Counted from the stretch's first letter, positions 7,766 to 15,281 are shown. The stretch: 64,000 nucleotides of DNA from Vagococcus coleopterorum (GCF_011303955.1 NZ_CP049886.1:310001-374000), one strand, 5' to 3'. Numbers and translations: made by a program. Notes: generated by a model from the sequence alone, not told the origin.

Positions 7766-9025
7766 TTATAATGACACAAATCCCATTGGGTTTAAGAAAC
7801 CGCTCCAGATTCCAGTTGAAATACCGAAATGCAAGTGTGTTCCTGTTGAGTTACCAGTTGATCCCATTAAACCAATAACTTGGCCTTGAGAAACTGTTTG
7901 TCCAACACCTGAAATAATACTGCTCATATGCATGTAGTATGAATAATACCCATCGCCATGATCAATGATAATGTGGTTACCTGCTGAGTAATGGAAACCT
8001 GATTCAACAACTTTACCACCACGTGACGCCATGATTTGTTGACCATAAGCACCAGCCATATCAATACCATCGTGCCCGTTACCAGATACACCATTTGGAT
8101 CCGGTCTCCAACCAAAACCACTTGTAATAGTGTAACCACCAGCTAATGGATTAGCCCAACCAGACGATTCAGGTTTTGGTGTTTTTTCTTCATTTTGAAC
8201 GTTGTCAGTAGTTTCACCTAGCGTATTGTTAGCCTCTGCTTCTTGACGTGAAACTTCTGCAGCCTCTGCTTTCGCTGATGCTTGTGCACGATCAGCAGCA
8301 GCTTTTGCTTGAAGTTCTTGTTCTTTAGCAATTCGTTTCATTTCTTCTTCACGTTTTTTCTCAGCTTCTTCTTTTTGTTTCTCGAATTTAACTTTTTCAG
8401 ATTTTTCAGTTGCTAATGCAGCTGAAATCTCATTCACTTTGACATCTTGTTCACTTTTAACAGCTGCAAGTGCTTTTTTATTATCAGCCAGTTCTTCAGT
8501 TTTAGCTGTCACTTTTTTAACTTCACCAGAAACTTTTGTTTCTAATGTTGACAATTCATCTTGATCAGCTTTTTGTTCTTCGATGACTTCATTACTTTGA
8601 GAAACTAATTGTGACATTGCAACTGTTTTTGAAACAGCGTCTCCAATAGATTCTGAATTGATCAAAATATCAATCCAAGCAGTTCCTTTAGCATTTACTT
8701 GCGCATTACGAGCTTGATTTTCAAGCTGAGATGTACGTTTTTCAATTTTATCTTTTAGGATAACAATTTTCTTTTGAATATCGCTTAATTTTTTCTCAGA
8801 CTTAACTTTTTCAGCTAATGTATCATTGTACTCAGCTTCTAAAGTAGCAACTTCTTTCGCTAATTTAGCTAAGTAAGCATCTGCTGTTTTTTTATCTTTA
8901 GCAATTTCTTCAATTTTAAGATTCTTTTCTTGGATTTTCGTATCAAGTTCATCTGCATGATTGATTGTGGGCATCATTAACATTAAAGTGGCCATTGATA
9001 ATCCTGAAATAATAATTTTCTTCAT
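7766..9025 (-). CDS. Secreted peptidoglycan endopeptidase: PcsB-like coiled coil + M23 (LytM) domain
   Basis: 419 residues from the ATG at 9025; eight extra in-frame codons upstream lack a ribosome site and precede the signal peptide. A signal peptide ends near 'NHA'. Two long coiled-coil stretches (about 25-105 and 150-265) surround a PcsB/SagA-type segment with 'KGTAWIDILINSESIGDAV'. An Ala/Glu-rich linker leads to an M23 domain with zinc ligands H318 and D322 (HDGID) and the HLH pair (H397, H399). The enzyme should cut peptide cross-bridges in septal or side-wall peptidoglycan; in relatives the coiled coil lets FtsEX activate it. The same N-terminal module is in the NlpC/P60 protein at 30.3-31.5 kb. 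A WalR-like box lies upstream. Confidence 0.92.
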   Translation of the reverse strand: MKKIIISGLSMATLMLMMPTINHADELDTKIQEKNLKIEEIAKDKKTADAYLAKLAKEVATLEAEYNDTLAEKVKSEKKLSDIQKKIVILKDKIEKRTSQLENQARNAQVNAKGTAWIDILINSESIGDAVSKTVAMSQLVSQSNEVIEEQKADQDELSTLETKVSGEVKKVTAKTEELADNKKALAAVKSEQDVKVNEISAALATEKSEKVKFEKQKEEAEKKREEEMKRIAKEQELQAKAAADRAQASAKAEAAEVSRQEAEANNTLGETTDNVQNEEKTPKPESSGWANPLAGGYTITSGFGWRPDPNGVSGNGHDGIDMAGAYGQQIMASRGGKVVESGFHYSAGNHIIIDHGDGYYSYYMHMSSIISGVGQTVSQGQVIGLMGSTGNSTGTHLHFGISTGIWSGFLNPMGFVSL

Positions 9026-9094
9026 TTGTTCATCTCTTTTCTTAATCATTTATCTAATTAGTTACTTATATTTGATTTTTTATAGTGTTTCACT

Positions 9095-9105
9095 AATCCC
9101 CTATT
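9095..9105 (-). other. Leader motif shared with the sagA-like gene
   Basis: AATAGGGGATT on the minus strand, 70 bases before the M23 start codon. The identical 11-mer occurs in the leader of the sagA-like gene (31581-31591). Here it can pair as CCC-AATA-GGG, next to a TAGTG-AAA-CACTA hairpin. Confidence 0.45.
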
Positions 9106-9134
9106 GGGTACTGTATCAATTTAACTTATAAATG

Positions 9135-9151
9135 TGTAGAAAATGTGTAGA
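9135..9151. promoter_or_regulatory. WalR (YycF)-like direct repeat box
   Basis: TGTAGA (9135-9140) and TGTAGA (9146-9151) are hexamers in direct repeat five bases apart, the exact architecture of the WalR box TGTWAH-N5-TGTWAH, with one off-consensus base (G) in each. It is about 20 bases upstream of a possible -10 (9110-9115) for the M23 hydrolase. WalRK control of such hydrolases is well known in Firmicutes; here it is inferred. Confidence 0.5.
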
Positions 9152-9224
9152 AAATACGATATAATATAAACGTAACTTTTGATACATTTGATTAATCTTA
9201 TTGTCTATTTATTAACAAGAAAAA

Positions 9225-9260
9225 AATGAGATAAAACCCTTTGTTTTCAAGGAATATCTC
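9225..9260 (-). terminator. Orphan terminator on the minus strand, upstream of the M23 promoter
   Basis: GAGATA (9255-9260, read on minus) pairs with TATCTC (9228-9233), with a bulged inner stem (CCTTG with CAAAGG) and an AAAA loop, and is followed on the minus strand by A plus seven T's. No annotated gene reads into it. It may end a short unannotated minus-strand RNA starting near 9300, or block antisense transcription from the response-regulator region. Confidence 0.5.
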
Positions 9261-9289
9261 CCTTTTACAGAATGGTAACTTTATTTTTT

Positions 9290-9327
9290 TGCATCAATAT
9301 TACAAAATATTACAATCCTATATTACA
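9290..9327 (+). promoter_or_regulatory. Promoter with three ATATTACA direct repeats
   Basis: ATATTACA occurs at 9297-9304, 9307-9314 and 9320-9327, spaced 10 and 13 bases. TTGCAT (9289-9294) and TACAAT (9311-9316) can act as -35/-10 at 16-base spacing, so the repeats cover the promoter of the response-regulator gene at 9348. OmpR-type regulators bind direct repeats of about 10-11 bases, so autoregulation is a reasonable inference. Confidence 0.45.
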
Positions 9328-9347
9328 TTTTAATTGGAGGCATTAAC

Positions 9348-10004
9348 ATGAATTTACTTATAATTGACCCAAAAGAAGTCTATTTTGAAACTCTTAAACA
9401 GCTCTTGATAAACACAGAAATTAACACTTCATTACTTCATAGCTTAGATCAGATTCATGAATATACGGCTGATTTAATACTTATTCACGATAGTGCTCTT
9501 CCCGCTAATCAGTTAACACTAACTAACACATTCCCCATCCCTTATATCGTAGTCAGCTCTGATAATTCAGATGATTCCATTAGCAGGTTTTTGGTTGAGG
9601 GGGCAGCTGATTTTTTAGCCTTACCAATCAAACCGAAGGAATCTGTCGCTAGAATTAACGCGATTCTTAATCGAATTAAAAAACACAATACCAGTCGCTT
9701 GCTAACATTTGATGATGAATATCTCAAGATTAATCTTGATACCCACGAGGTGCACGTCAAAGATTCCCCTATTAAACTAACTTCTACAGAATTCCAAATT
9801 TTAGAAACGTTGGCAACTAATCCTCAACGTATTTTTTCTCGAGTTAATTTAATGGAAGGGATTCGTGGGCTTGAATTTTCTGGTTCTGATCGTGCAATTG
9901 CATCTCACGTCAAAAACTTACGAATTAAAATAGAAGAGGACAGCAAAAATCCTCGCTATATTATGACCGTACATGGTAGTGGCTATCGTTTCGGTATAAA
10001 ATAA
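9348..10004 (+). CDS. Orphan OmpR-family response regulator with a degenerate receiver domain
   Basis: 218 residues, with TTGGAGG upstream of the ATG. Residues 1-115 have the fold pattern of a receiver domain but its active site is altered: the acidic pair is D7-P8, the phosphoacceptor position reads I46-H47-D48 so that His or a shifted Asp replaces the usual Asp, and the conserved Lys is L92. Residues ~118-217 form a normal OmpR/PhoB winged-helix DNA-binding domain (LTSTEFQILETLATNP and VHGSGYRF). No histidine kinase gene is adjacent. This suggests a phosphorylation-independent transcription factor, as known for other atypical OmpR proteins. Targets are unknown; three direct repeats at its own promoter suggest autoregulation, and the divergent M23 hydrolase is a possible second target. 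Confidence 0.88.
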   Translation: MNLLIIDPKEVYFETLKQLLINTEINTSLLHSLDQIHEYTADLILIHDSALPANQLTLTNTFPIPYIVVSSDNSDDSISRFLVEGAADFLALPIKPKESVARINAILNRIKKHNTSRLLTFDDEYLKINLDTHEVHVKDSPIKLTSTEFQILETLATNPQRIFSRVNLMEGIRGLEFSGSDRAIASHVKNLRIKIEEDSKNPRYIMTVHGSGYRFGIK

Positions 10005-10040
10005 AAAAGAACAAAGAGCAGAGCGCTCTTTGTTCTTTTT
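10003..10040. terminator. Bidirectional terminator between the response regulator and the PPDK regulator
   Basis: AAAAGAACAAAGAGC (10005-10019) pairs with GCTCTTTGTTCTTTT (10024-10038), a 15-pair stem with A and T runs on both sides, serving two convergent genes. Confidence 0.9.
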
Positions 10041-10045
10041 ATTTT

Positions 10046-10849
10046 TTAATCCAATCGCTCTTCAATTTCTGAAGCAATTTCTTCAACAGCTTTGTGATCA
10101 ATATTGACAACTAAAGCATCTAATTTTTTATAAACCTCTTTCGCATAATCAATTTCTTCTTGAATTCGTTCAGCGTTAACATAACTGACATTTTCACTTA
10201 AACCTAGCGAACGTAATCGCGAACGGCGAATTTTTTCAATATATTCTGCAGAACCTATCAAACCAATTACTTTTTGTTCAGGTACTACTGTTAACTCAAC
10301 TGGTAATGACACTTCTGGTATTAACGGTAGGTTCGCCACCTTGTATGATTTGTTAGCTAAATACATACTTAACGGTGTTTTAGATGTACGCGATACTCCT
10401 AATATAATTAAATCTGCTTCACTAAACCCTTTGGGATTCTTACCGTCATCATAACGCACCGCAAACTCTACTGCTTCTGCTTGTTTGAAATAACGTTCAT
10501 TCATTTGATAAATAGCACCAGGATTTTCAGTTGGTTCCTGTTGGATTTGCTCTGAAATGAGCTTAGTTAATGGACTCATATAGTCAACGTATTGTAAGCC
10601 TGTTTCTTTTGAGAAATCCGCCAACTGTTTATTTAATTTTTGACTAACTAATGTTGTCGCAACAATCGCTTCTTCCGACAGGGCATCCTTCAAAATATTA
10701 GCTAGTTCTTTTTCACTTGTGACAAATGGAAAACGGCGAACTTGGCGCTCTGTTACAGAATTAAATTGTGCTAAGACAGCATTAATATTTTTTTGAATTG
10801 TTTCTCCGACTGAATCGGAAATAATATAAATCGTAATTGGTTTTGCCAT
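10046..10849 (-). CDS. Pyruvate, phosphate dikinase regulatory protein (bifunctional kinase/phosphorylase, DUF299)
   Basis: 267 residues from the ATG at 10849, one base after the ccpN stop, so the two genes are probably translationally coupled. The DUF299 family P-loop is seen as GVSRTSKTPLSMYLA, and the N-terminus 'ITIYIISDSVGET' is typical. The enzyme inactivates PPDK by ADP-dependent Thr phosphorylation and reactivates it by Pi-dependent dephosphorylation. Its substrate gene, ppdK, is directly upstream of ccpN on the same strand, which supports this over the PEP-synthase-regulating relative. In B. subtilis the pair is ccpN-yqfL. Confidence 0.92.
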   Translation of the reverse strand: MAKPITIYIISDSVGETIQKNINAVLAQFNSVTERQVRRFPFVTSEKELANILKDALSEEAIVATTLVSQKLNKQLADFSKETGLQYVDYMSPLTKLISEQIQQEPTENPGAIYQMNERYFKQAEAVEFAVRYDDGKNPKGFSEADLIILGVSRTSKTPLSMYLANKSYKVANLPLIPEVSLPVELTVVPEQKVIGLIGSAEYIEKIRRSRLRSLGLSENVSYVNAERIQEEIDYAKEVYKKLDALVVNIDHKAVEEIASEIEERLD

Positions 10850-10850
10850 C

Positions 10851-11486
10851 TTATTCACTATATCCTTTCGCCTTATGTCCTTCTGAAACAAAGTGTTCTG
10901 TTAATAAGGTCTTAGTTATTTTCCCTACTACTTTATGAGAGGTTTGCGATTCTATAACGGGCAATGAATCCACCTGACTTTTTATTAACAAATCTGCTAC
11001 ATCCAAAATTGTTTGTTCCGGCGTAACCCTTACAATATTTGGCATACGTGACATAATGACCGCTACCGGCAGTGTTTGATCACCTTTGTTTAGTAAACTA
11101 CGCAACAAATCTTTTCTTGAAACAACACCTGTTAACTGCTTTGAATCTTTTTCTACTATATAAAGGGTCCCTACATCGTACATAAATAAATTTGTGATAC
11201 AATCTGCCACCGTTGTTGTTTGTGGCAAACAAATAGCTGGCGCCATAATATCTTTGACACGTTGATTGTAAACTGTCTCAAAAAGAAGCGGTTCAACACG
11301 ACTACCAGAGAAGAAATACCCAACTTTTGGTTTGGCATCTAAAATACCTGTCATTGTCAAAACTGCTAGGTCACTTCGCAGCGTTGGTTTTGTTAAACCT
11401 AAACTGGCAGCAATTTTATCTCCACTGATTGGCTGTTCTTTTTTGACTATTTTGATAATTTCTTCTTGGCGTGCCGTTAACTTCAT
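10851..11486 (-). CDS. ccpN: CcpN-type transcription repressor (HTH + two CBS domains)
   Basis: 211 residues: an N-terminal winged helix-turn-helix (about 4-60, with ISGDKIAASLGLTKPTLRSD) and two CBS domains (about 75-135 and 140-205), which usually sense adenine nucleotides. B. subtilis CcpN represses gluconeogenic genes (gapB, pckA) according to ATP/ADP. Here it sits between ppdK and the PPDK regulator, which suggests pyruvate/PEP interconversion as its target. A motif in its own promoter spacer occurs twice at the ppdK promoter, which argues for autoregulation and ppdK control. ATG start; the ribosome site GAGGATC is modest. Confidence 0.9.
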   Translation of the reverse strand: MKLTARQEEIIKIVKKEQPISGDKIAASLGLTKPTLRSDLAVLTMTGILDAKPKVGYFFSGSRVEPLLFETVYNQRVKDIMAPAICLPQTTTVADCITNLFMYDVGTLYIVEKDSKQLTGVVSRKDLLRSLLNKGDQTLPVAVIMSRMPNIVRVTPEQTILDVADLLIKSQVDSLPVIESQTSHKVVGKITKTLLTEHFVSEGHKAKGYSE

Positions 11487-11517
11487 GTGTGATCCTCATC
11501 TCTGTTCTAGTACTTTC

Positions 11518-11546
11518 ATTATATATTAGCACGTCTTATTGAGCAA
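11518..11546 (-). promoter_or_regulatory. ccpN promoter with CcpN-like operator in the spacer
   Basis: -35 TTGCTC (11541-11546) and -10 TATAAT (11518-11523) are 17 bases apart on the minus strand. The spacer contains AATAAGACGTGCT (11528-11540), which matches the repeats at the ppdK promoter in 12 of 13 positions. The promoter overlaps the ppdK stop codon. Confidence 0.6.
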
Positions 11547-14157
11547 TATGTGTTTTATTTAGGGCTGATTGCGCTACCGCTAAACGAGCAACTGGCACGC
11601 GATAAGGTGAGCATGATACATAATCTAAACCAATTTTTTCAAAGAAACTAATTGATTCTGGCGACCCACCGACCTCACCACACACACCTATACGTAAATC
11701 CGGTTTCGTTTGACGGCCTTTTTTGACTGCCATATCCATTAAGACGCCAACACCGTCTTCATCGACTTGTGTAAATGGATCGTGAGCCATAATCCCATCT
11801 GTTAGGTAGTGCCCTAAGAATTTACCTGCATCATCTCTTGAAAAACCATAAGTCATTTGCGTTAAATCATTGGTTCCAAAACTGAAGAAATCTACGGATT
11901 CAGCTACTTTATCTGCTGTTAAACAAGCTCTTGGTAATTCAATCATCGTTCCAATTTGATACTCAAACTGAATATTAGCCGCTGCTAATTTTTCTTCAAT
12001 TACAGCAATTAATTTAGGACGAATCATCGCCGCTTCCCCTTGCTCCGATACTAACGGGATCATGATATGTGGCACAATTGCAATGCCTTTTTGGCGCAAG
12101 GTAATTGCGCTCTCAATGATTGCTTGAGCTTGCATTTCGTAAATTTCTGGGAATGTAATGCCTAAACGACAACCACGATGACCGAGCATTGGGTTCGTTT
12201 CATGTAATCCTTTAATTTGTTTGTTTAAACGAGAAGCGTTCATTTTTAATTCTTTAGCAATTTCTTCTATTTCATTTATATTTGTTGGTAAGAATTCGTG
12301 TAAGGGTGGATCCAGTAAGCGAATGACCATTGGTTTATCTTGACTGATAGCATACATCTCTTCGAAGTCCGCTTTTTGATATGCCAGTAATTTATTTAAA
12401 GCTTCGCGTTTTTCATCGTCTTGCTCTGCTAAAATCACTTTACGCATTTCTTTAATACGCTCTTTACCGAAAAACATGTGCTCTGTTCTTGCTAAGCCAA
12501 TTCCCTGTGCATTAAAATCCATTGCAACTGCTAAATCACGCGCTGTTTCGGCATTACCATATACCTGTAAGTTTGCTACCTCATCGGCCCAAGTTAGTAA
12601 CGTTTTAATATTATGATCTTCTTCTGCTAAGACTTTTTCTAGCTCTCCTAAATAAATGACACCTGATGTTCCATCTACAGAAATCATTGTCCCTTCCTCA
12701 ATCATCACATCGTTAACGGTTACAGTCCTAGCTTCTTCATCAATCGCTAATTGTTCACAACCTGTCACACAACAAATCCCCATTCCTCGTGCAACAACCG
12801 CCGCATGAGATGTCATTCCACCATGGTTTGTGACAATTGCTTCACTGATAATCATCCCTTCGATATCTTCTGGTGACGTTTCATTTCGCATTAAGACAAC
12901 TGGTTCGCCAGATTGATGTAATTCGGCAGCTTTAACAGCATCGAAACAAACACGCCCTATTGATGCGCCTGGACTTGCGCCTAAACCTTTAGAAAAGGCT
13001 TCTCCATCTTTTAACCCAGCCTCAGAAAACACTGCATGTAATAGTGTTTCAATCATACTTGGTTGAATTTTTAACAACGCTTCTTCTTTCGTTAACAAGC
13101 CTTCCTCTACCATTTCAACTGCGATTCTAATAGCAGCTTTGTCTGTCCGCTTACCGTTTCGAGTTTGAAGCATATATAGTTTATTATGCTCGATTGTAAA
13201 TTCAATATCTTGCATGTCATGGTAATGATTCTCCAACGTTGTAATTAAGCCTGATAATTCTTGATAAACTTCTGGCATGGCATCTTCTAGTGTCGAAATT
13301 TTTTCAGGCGTACGAATACCCGCAACAACATCTTCACCTTGCGCATTAATTAAATACTCTCCGAAAAATCCTGATTCTCCAGTTGAAGGATTACGTGAAA
13401 AGACAACTCCCGTCCCACTATTTTCTCCACTGTTACCAAAGACCATCGCTTGAATATTAACCGCCGTACCTAAATCATGGTCAATATTTTGTAAGTTTCT
13501 ATATGTAAAGGCACGCGGATTGTTCCAAGATCTAAAGACCGCCTCTATCGCAACATCTAACTGTTCTCTTGCTGATTGCGGGAATTCTTTTCCTTCTTTT
13601 TGATAAACCGCTTTAAATTCAACAATTAATTCTTTTAATTGCTCAATGCTAAATTGATCAACTAGAACACCTGCTGATTCCTCCATTGCTTTGATTTTCA
13701 GCTCGAAGCGTTGTTTAGGAATACTGTAAACAACATCTCCAAACATTTGTAGAAGACGGCGATAACAATCGTATGCAAAGTGTTCATCACCTGTTAATTT
13801 CGCAAATCCAACCACTGATTGATCATTCAAGCCTAAGTTTAAAATGGTGTCCATCATTCCCGGCATTGAAAATTTAGAGCCACTACGAACAGACACTAAT
13901 AAACAATTATCTTGTGAGCCAAACGTCTTATTCAATTTAGATTCTAATGTTTTAATTGCAGCGTCTACTTCTTCCTTTAACCTTTCAGGTAACCGATTGT
14001 CATTCAAATAGGCCATACATGTTCCTGTCGTAATCGTAAATCCTGGCGGAACTGGTAATCCTAATTTTGTCATTTCTGCTAGGTTGGCACCTTTGCCGCC
14101 TAGCTCATCTCTCATCTCTCCGTTACCTTCTAAAAAATCATATACATGCTTAGTCAT
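11536..14157 (-). CDS. ppdK: Pyruvate, phosphate dikinase
   Basis: 873 residues from the ATG at 14157 (AAGGAGA upstream), matching the usual ~874. A longer in-frame start at 14235 would read through the promoter. An N-terminal nucleotide-binding domain begins with GKGANLAEMTKLGLPVPPGF; the swivelling phospho-His domain has GGMTSHAAVVARGMG (catalytic His near 455); the C-terminal PEP/pyruvate TIM barrel ends with GVCGEVGG, holding the catalytic Cys. It interconverts ATP, Pi and pyruvate with AMP, PPi and PEP in the cytoplasm. The adjacent regulatory protein and CcpN repressor give it post-translational and transcriptional control. Confidence 0.97.
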   Translation of the reverse strand: MTKHVYDFLEGNGEMRDELGGKGANLAEMTKLGLPVPPGFTITTGTCMAYLNDNRLPERLKEEVDAAIKTLESKLNKTFGSQDNCLLVSVRSGSKFSMPGMMDTILNLGLNDQSVVGFAKLTGDEHFAYDCYRRLLQMFGDVVYSIPKQRFELKIKAMEESAGVLVDQFSIEQLKELIVEFKAVYQKEGKEFPQSAREQLDVAIEAVFRSWNNPRAFTYRNLQNIDHDLGTAVNIQAMVFGNSGENSGTGVVFSRNPSTGESGFFGEYLINAQGEDVVAGIRTPEKISTLEDAMPEVYQELSGLITTLENHYHDMQDIEFTIEHNKLYMLQTRNGKRTDKAAIRIAVEMVEEGLLTKEEALLKIQPSMIETLLHAVFSEAGLKDGEAFSKGLGASPGASIGRVCFDAVKAAELHQSGEPVVLMRNETSPEDIEGMIISEAIVTNHGGMTSHAAVVARGMGICCVTGCEQLAIDEEARTVTVNDVMIEEGTMISVDGTSGVIYLGELEKVLAEEDHNIKTLLTWADEVANLQVYGNAETARDLAVAMDFNAQGIGLARTEHMFFGKERIKEMRKVILAEQDDEKREALNKLLAYQKADFEEMYAISQDKPMVIRLLDPPLHEFLPTNINEIEEIAKELKMNASRLNKQIKGLHETNPMLGHRGCRLGITFPEIYEMQAQAIIESAITLRQKGIAIVPHIMIPLVSEQGEAAMIRPKLIAVIEEKLAAANIQFEYQIGTMIELPRACLTADKVAESVDFFSFGTNDLTQMTYGFSRDDAGKFLGHYLTDGIMAHDPFTQVDEDGVGVLMDMAVKKGRQTKPDLRIGVCGEVGGSPESISFFEKIGLDYVSCSPYRVPVARLAVAQSALNKTHIAQ

Positions 14158-14171
14158 GATAGTCTCCTTTT

Positions 14172-14229
14172 TATAGTACGTCTTATTTAATATAATACCG
14201 ATTATATAGTACGTCTTATTCAAAAACAA
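14172..14229 (-). promoter_or_regulatory. ppdK promoter with two CcpN-like operators
   Basis: -35 TTGTTT (14224-14229) and -10 TATAAT (14201-14206) are 17 bases apart. Two identical copies of AATAAGACGTACTATA (minus strand) lie at 14205-14220, filling the spacer, and at 14172-14187, just after the expected start of transcription. They are 33 bases apart, about three helical turns. A third, near-identical copy is in the ccpN promoter. CcpN as the binder is inferred from location. Confidence 0.65.
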
Positions 14230-14238
14230 GGACATATT

Positions 14239-14278
14239 AAAAAGCTGTTAGAAAAGGTCCCTTTTCTAACAGCTTTTA
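14239..14278 (-). terminator. Terminator of the Ada-like-domain membrane protein gene
   Basis: AAAAGCTGTTAGAAAAGG pairs with CCTTTTCTAACAGCTTTT, an 18-pair stem with a small loop. It protects the ppdK promoter from upstream transcription. Confidence 0.85.
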
Positions 14279-14279
14279 C

Positions 14280-14858
14280 TTAATTAAATTCTGCTGGTTG
14301 ACAGTCTCCTGCTGGTGTCATACCTAATTTTTCCGCTTCTTCAACCGAAGACAGATACACTCTATTTTTCTCTTTAATGTTTATCACACCTTCACAATCA
14401 GGTGCGTGATAAACATGGGAATTTGCATTTCCAACAAGAACCACCATTTCAGGTAACGTTTGGGGAATTTCATCTGCAAATGTTTCTTCACTTTCCGTCA
14501 ATTCTGTTTCTTCAATCTTTTCGACAGTTTCCTCGGTTTCAAACTCTATTGTCTCTTCTTTACTTTTTTCCTTCGTAAGCTTATCCTTAACAGCTGTTTC
14601 TTTATGGGGCTTACTGTCTAATTCGTTGGCGTCTGGTAAGACCGCACTAAATAATAAGACCGATGCGATTGCCATAATAATAGCTGATGTTTTCGTTAAG
14701 GCGCCAAAGGTTCTTTTACGCCACATCATTAAACCTAATAAAAATAAACAAATACACATGACAACTAAAAGAAGATCGGCCATATTTTTAATAGAGAAGC
14801 CGACTAATAGTCCCGAAATTCCAAAAATAAGCATAATAATAAATCCAATTGTTTTCAT
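14280..14858 (-). CDS. Membrane protein with C-terminal Ada metal-binding-like ('sunset') domain
   Basis: 192 residues. Three hydrophobic segments (about 3-22, 27-45 and 57-75) are followed by a highly acidic Glu/Thr linker of about 55 residues. A C-terminal module of about 50 residues starts at 'VVLVGNANSHVYHAPDCEG' and ends 'EEAEKLGMTPAGDCQ'. The His, Cys and spacing resemble the Ada zinc-binding/sunset domain, though the last Cys pair appears reduced to one Cys (ADA has PCxxC). The domain is attached to many exported or membrane proteins in Firmicutes with unknown role. Monocistronic. Function unknown. Confidence 0.75.
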   Translation of the reverse strand: MKTIGFIIMLIFGISGLLVGFSIKNMADLLLVVMCICLFLLGLMMWRKRTFGALTKTSAIIMAIASVLLFSAVLPDANELDSKPHKETAVKDKLTKEKSKEETIEFETEETVEKIEETELTESEETFADEIPQTLPEMVVLVGNANSHVYHAPDCEGVINIKEKNRVYLSSVEEAEKLGMTPAGDCQPAEFN

Positions 14859-14900
14859 TTATACCACCACTCTTGATCAATATACTTTTATTATAACCTA

Positions 14901-14932
14901 TCTTAAACATAAAAACTTCCTCTTAAACATAA
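14901..14932. promoter_or_regulatory. Direct repeats upstream of the Ada-like-domain gene
   Basis: TCTTAAACATAA occurs at 14901-14912 and 14921-14932, exactly 20 bases apart. A TATAAT on the minus strand (within 14889-14896) makes this a promoter region of the gene starting at 14858; the repeats may be an operator. Confidence 0.35.
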
Positions 14933-14994
14933 TAGACATGACTTTAATTAAATATTAATTACTCGTTTAATCTGCTGTAAAAAAACATATTGTT

Positions 14995-15022
14995 TTGTGA
15001 TGTCAATTATCAGTGTTATAAT
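14995..15022 (+). promoter_or_regulatory. Promoter of the 62-residue protein gene
   Basis: TTGTGA (14995-15000) and TATAAT (15017-15022) are 16 bases apart, about 33 bases before the start codon. Confidence 0.6.
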
Positions 15023-15054
15023 TAGCTCATATTAAAGAAGGAGTTGAATGATTT

Positions 15055-15243
15055 ATGAAACCAGAAGAATTATTTGAAAAAGCTAAAGAAATGTTAAACG
15101 ATGGTAAATTAGATGAAGCTAAAGAATTCATCGAAGAACACAAAGAAGATATTGGTGAGAAAATTCATGACTTAACTGATATGTTTGGCGACAATGCTGA
15201 AGGTATCTTAAACAAAGTTAAAGGTTTATTTGGTAAAAAATAA
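15055..15243 (+). CDS. Small acidic helical protein of unknown function
   Basis: 62 residues, strongly charged and apparently all-helical, with many Glu, Lys and Asp residues and no Cys, Trp or signal sequence. It begins MKPEELFEKAKEMLNDGK and ends NKVKGLFGKK. The pattern suggests two or three amphipathic helices in the cytoplasm. It is a real gene: AAGGAG seven bases before the ATG, a consensus-like promoter and a strong terminator make it monocistronic, and codon choice (AAA, GAA, TTA) is that of a highly expressed gene. I do not recognise the family. Confidence 0.8.
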   Translation: MKPEELFEKAKEMLNDGKLDEAKEFIEEHKEDIGEKIHDLTDMFGDNAEGILNKVKGLFGKK

Positions 15244-15252
15244 CCTCCAAGA

Positions 15253-15280
15253 AGAGAGCGCGTTTGCGCTCTCTTTTTTT
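15253..15280 (+). terminator. Terminator of the 62-residue protein gene
   Basis: AGAGAGCGC-GTTT-GCGCTCTCT hairpin followed by seven T's, a textbook intrinsic terminator. Confidence 0.9.
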
Positions 15281-15281
15281 G

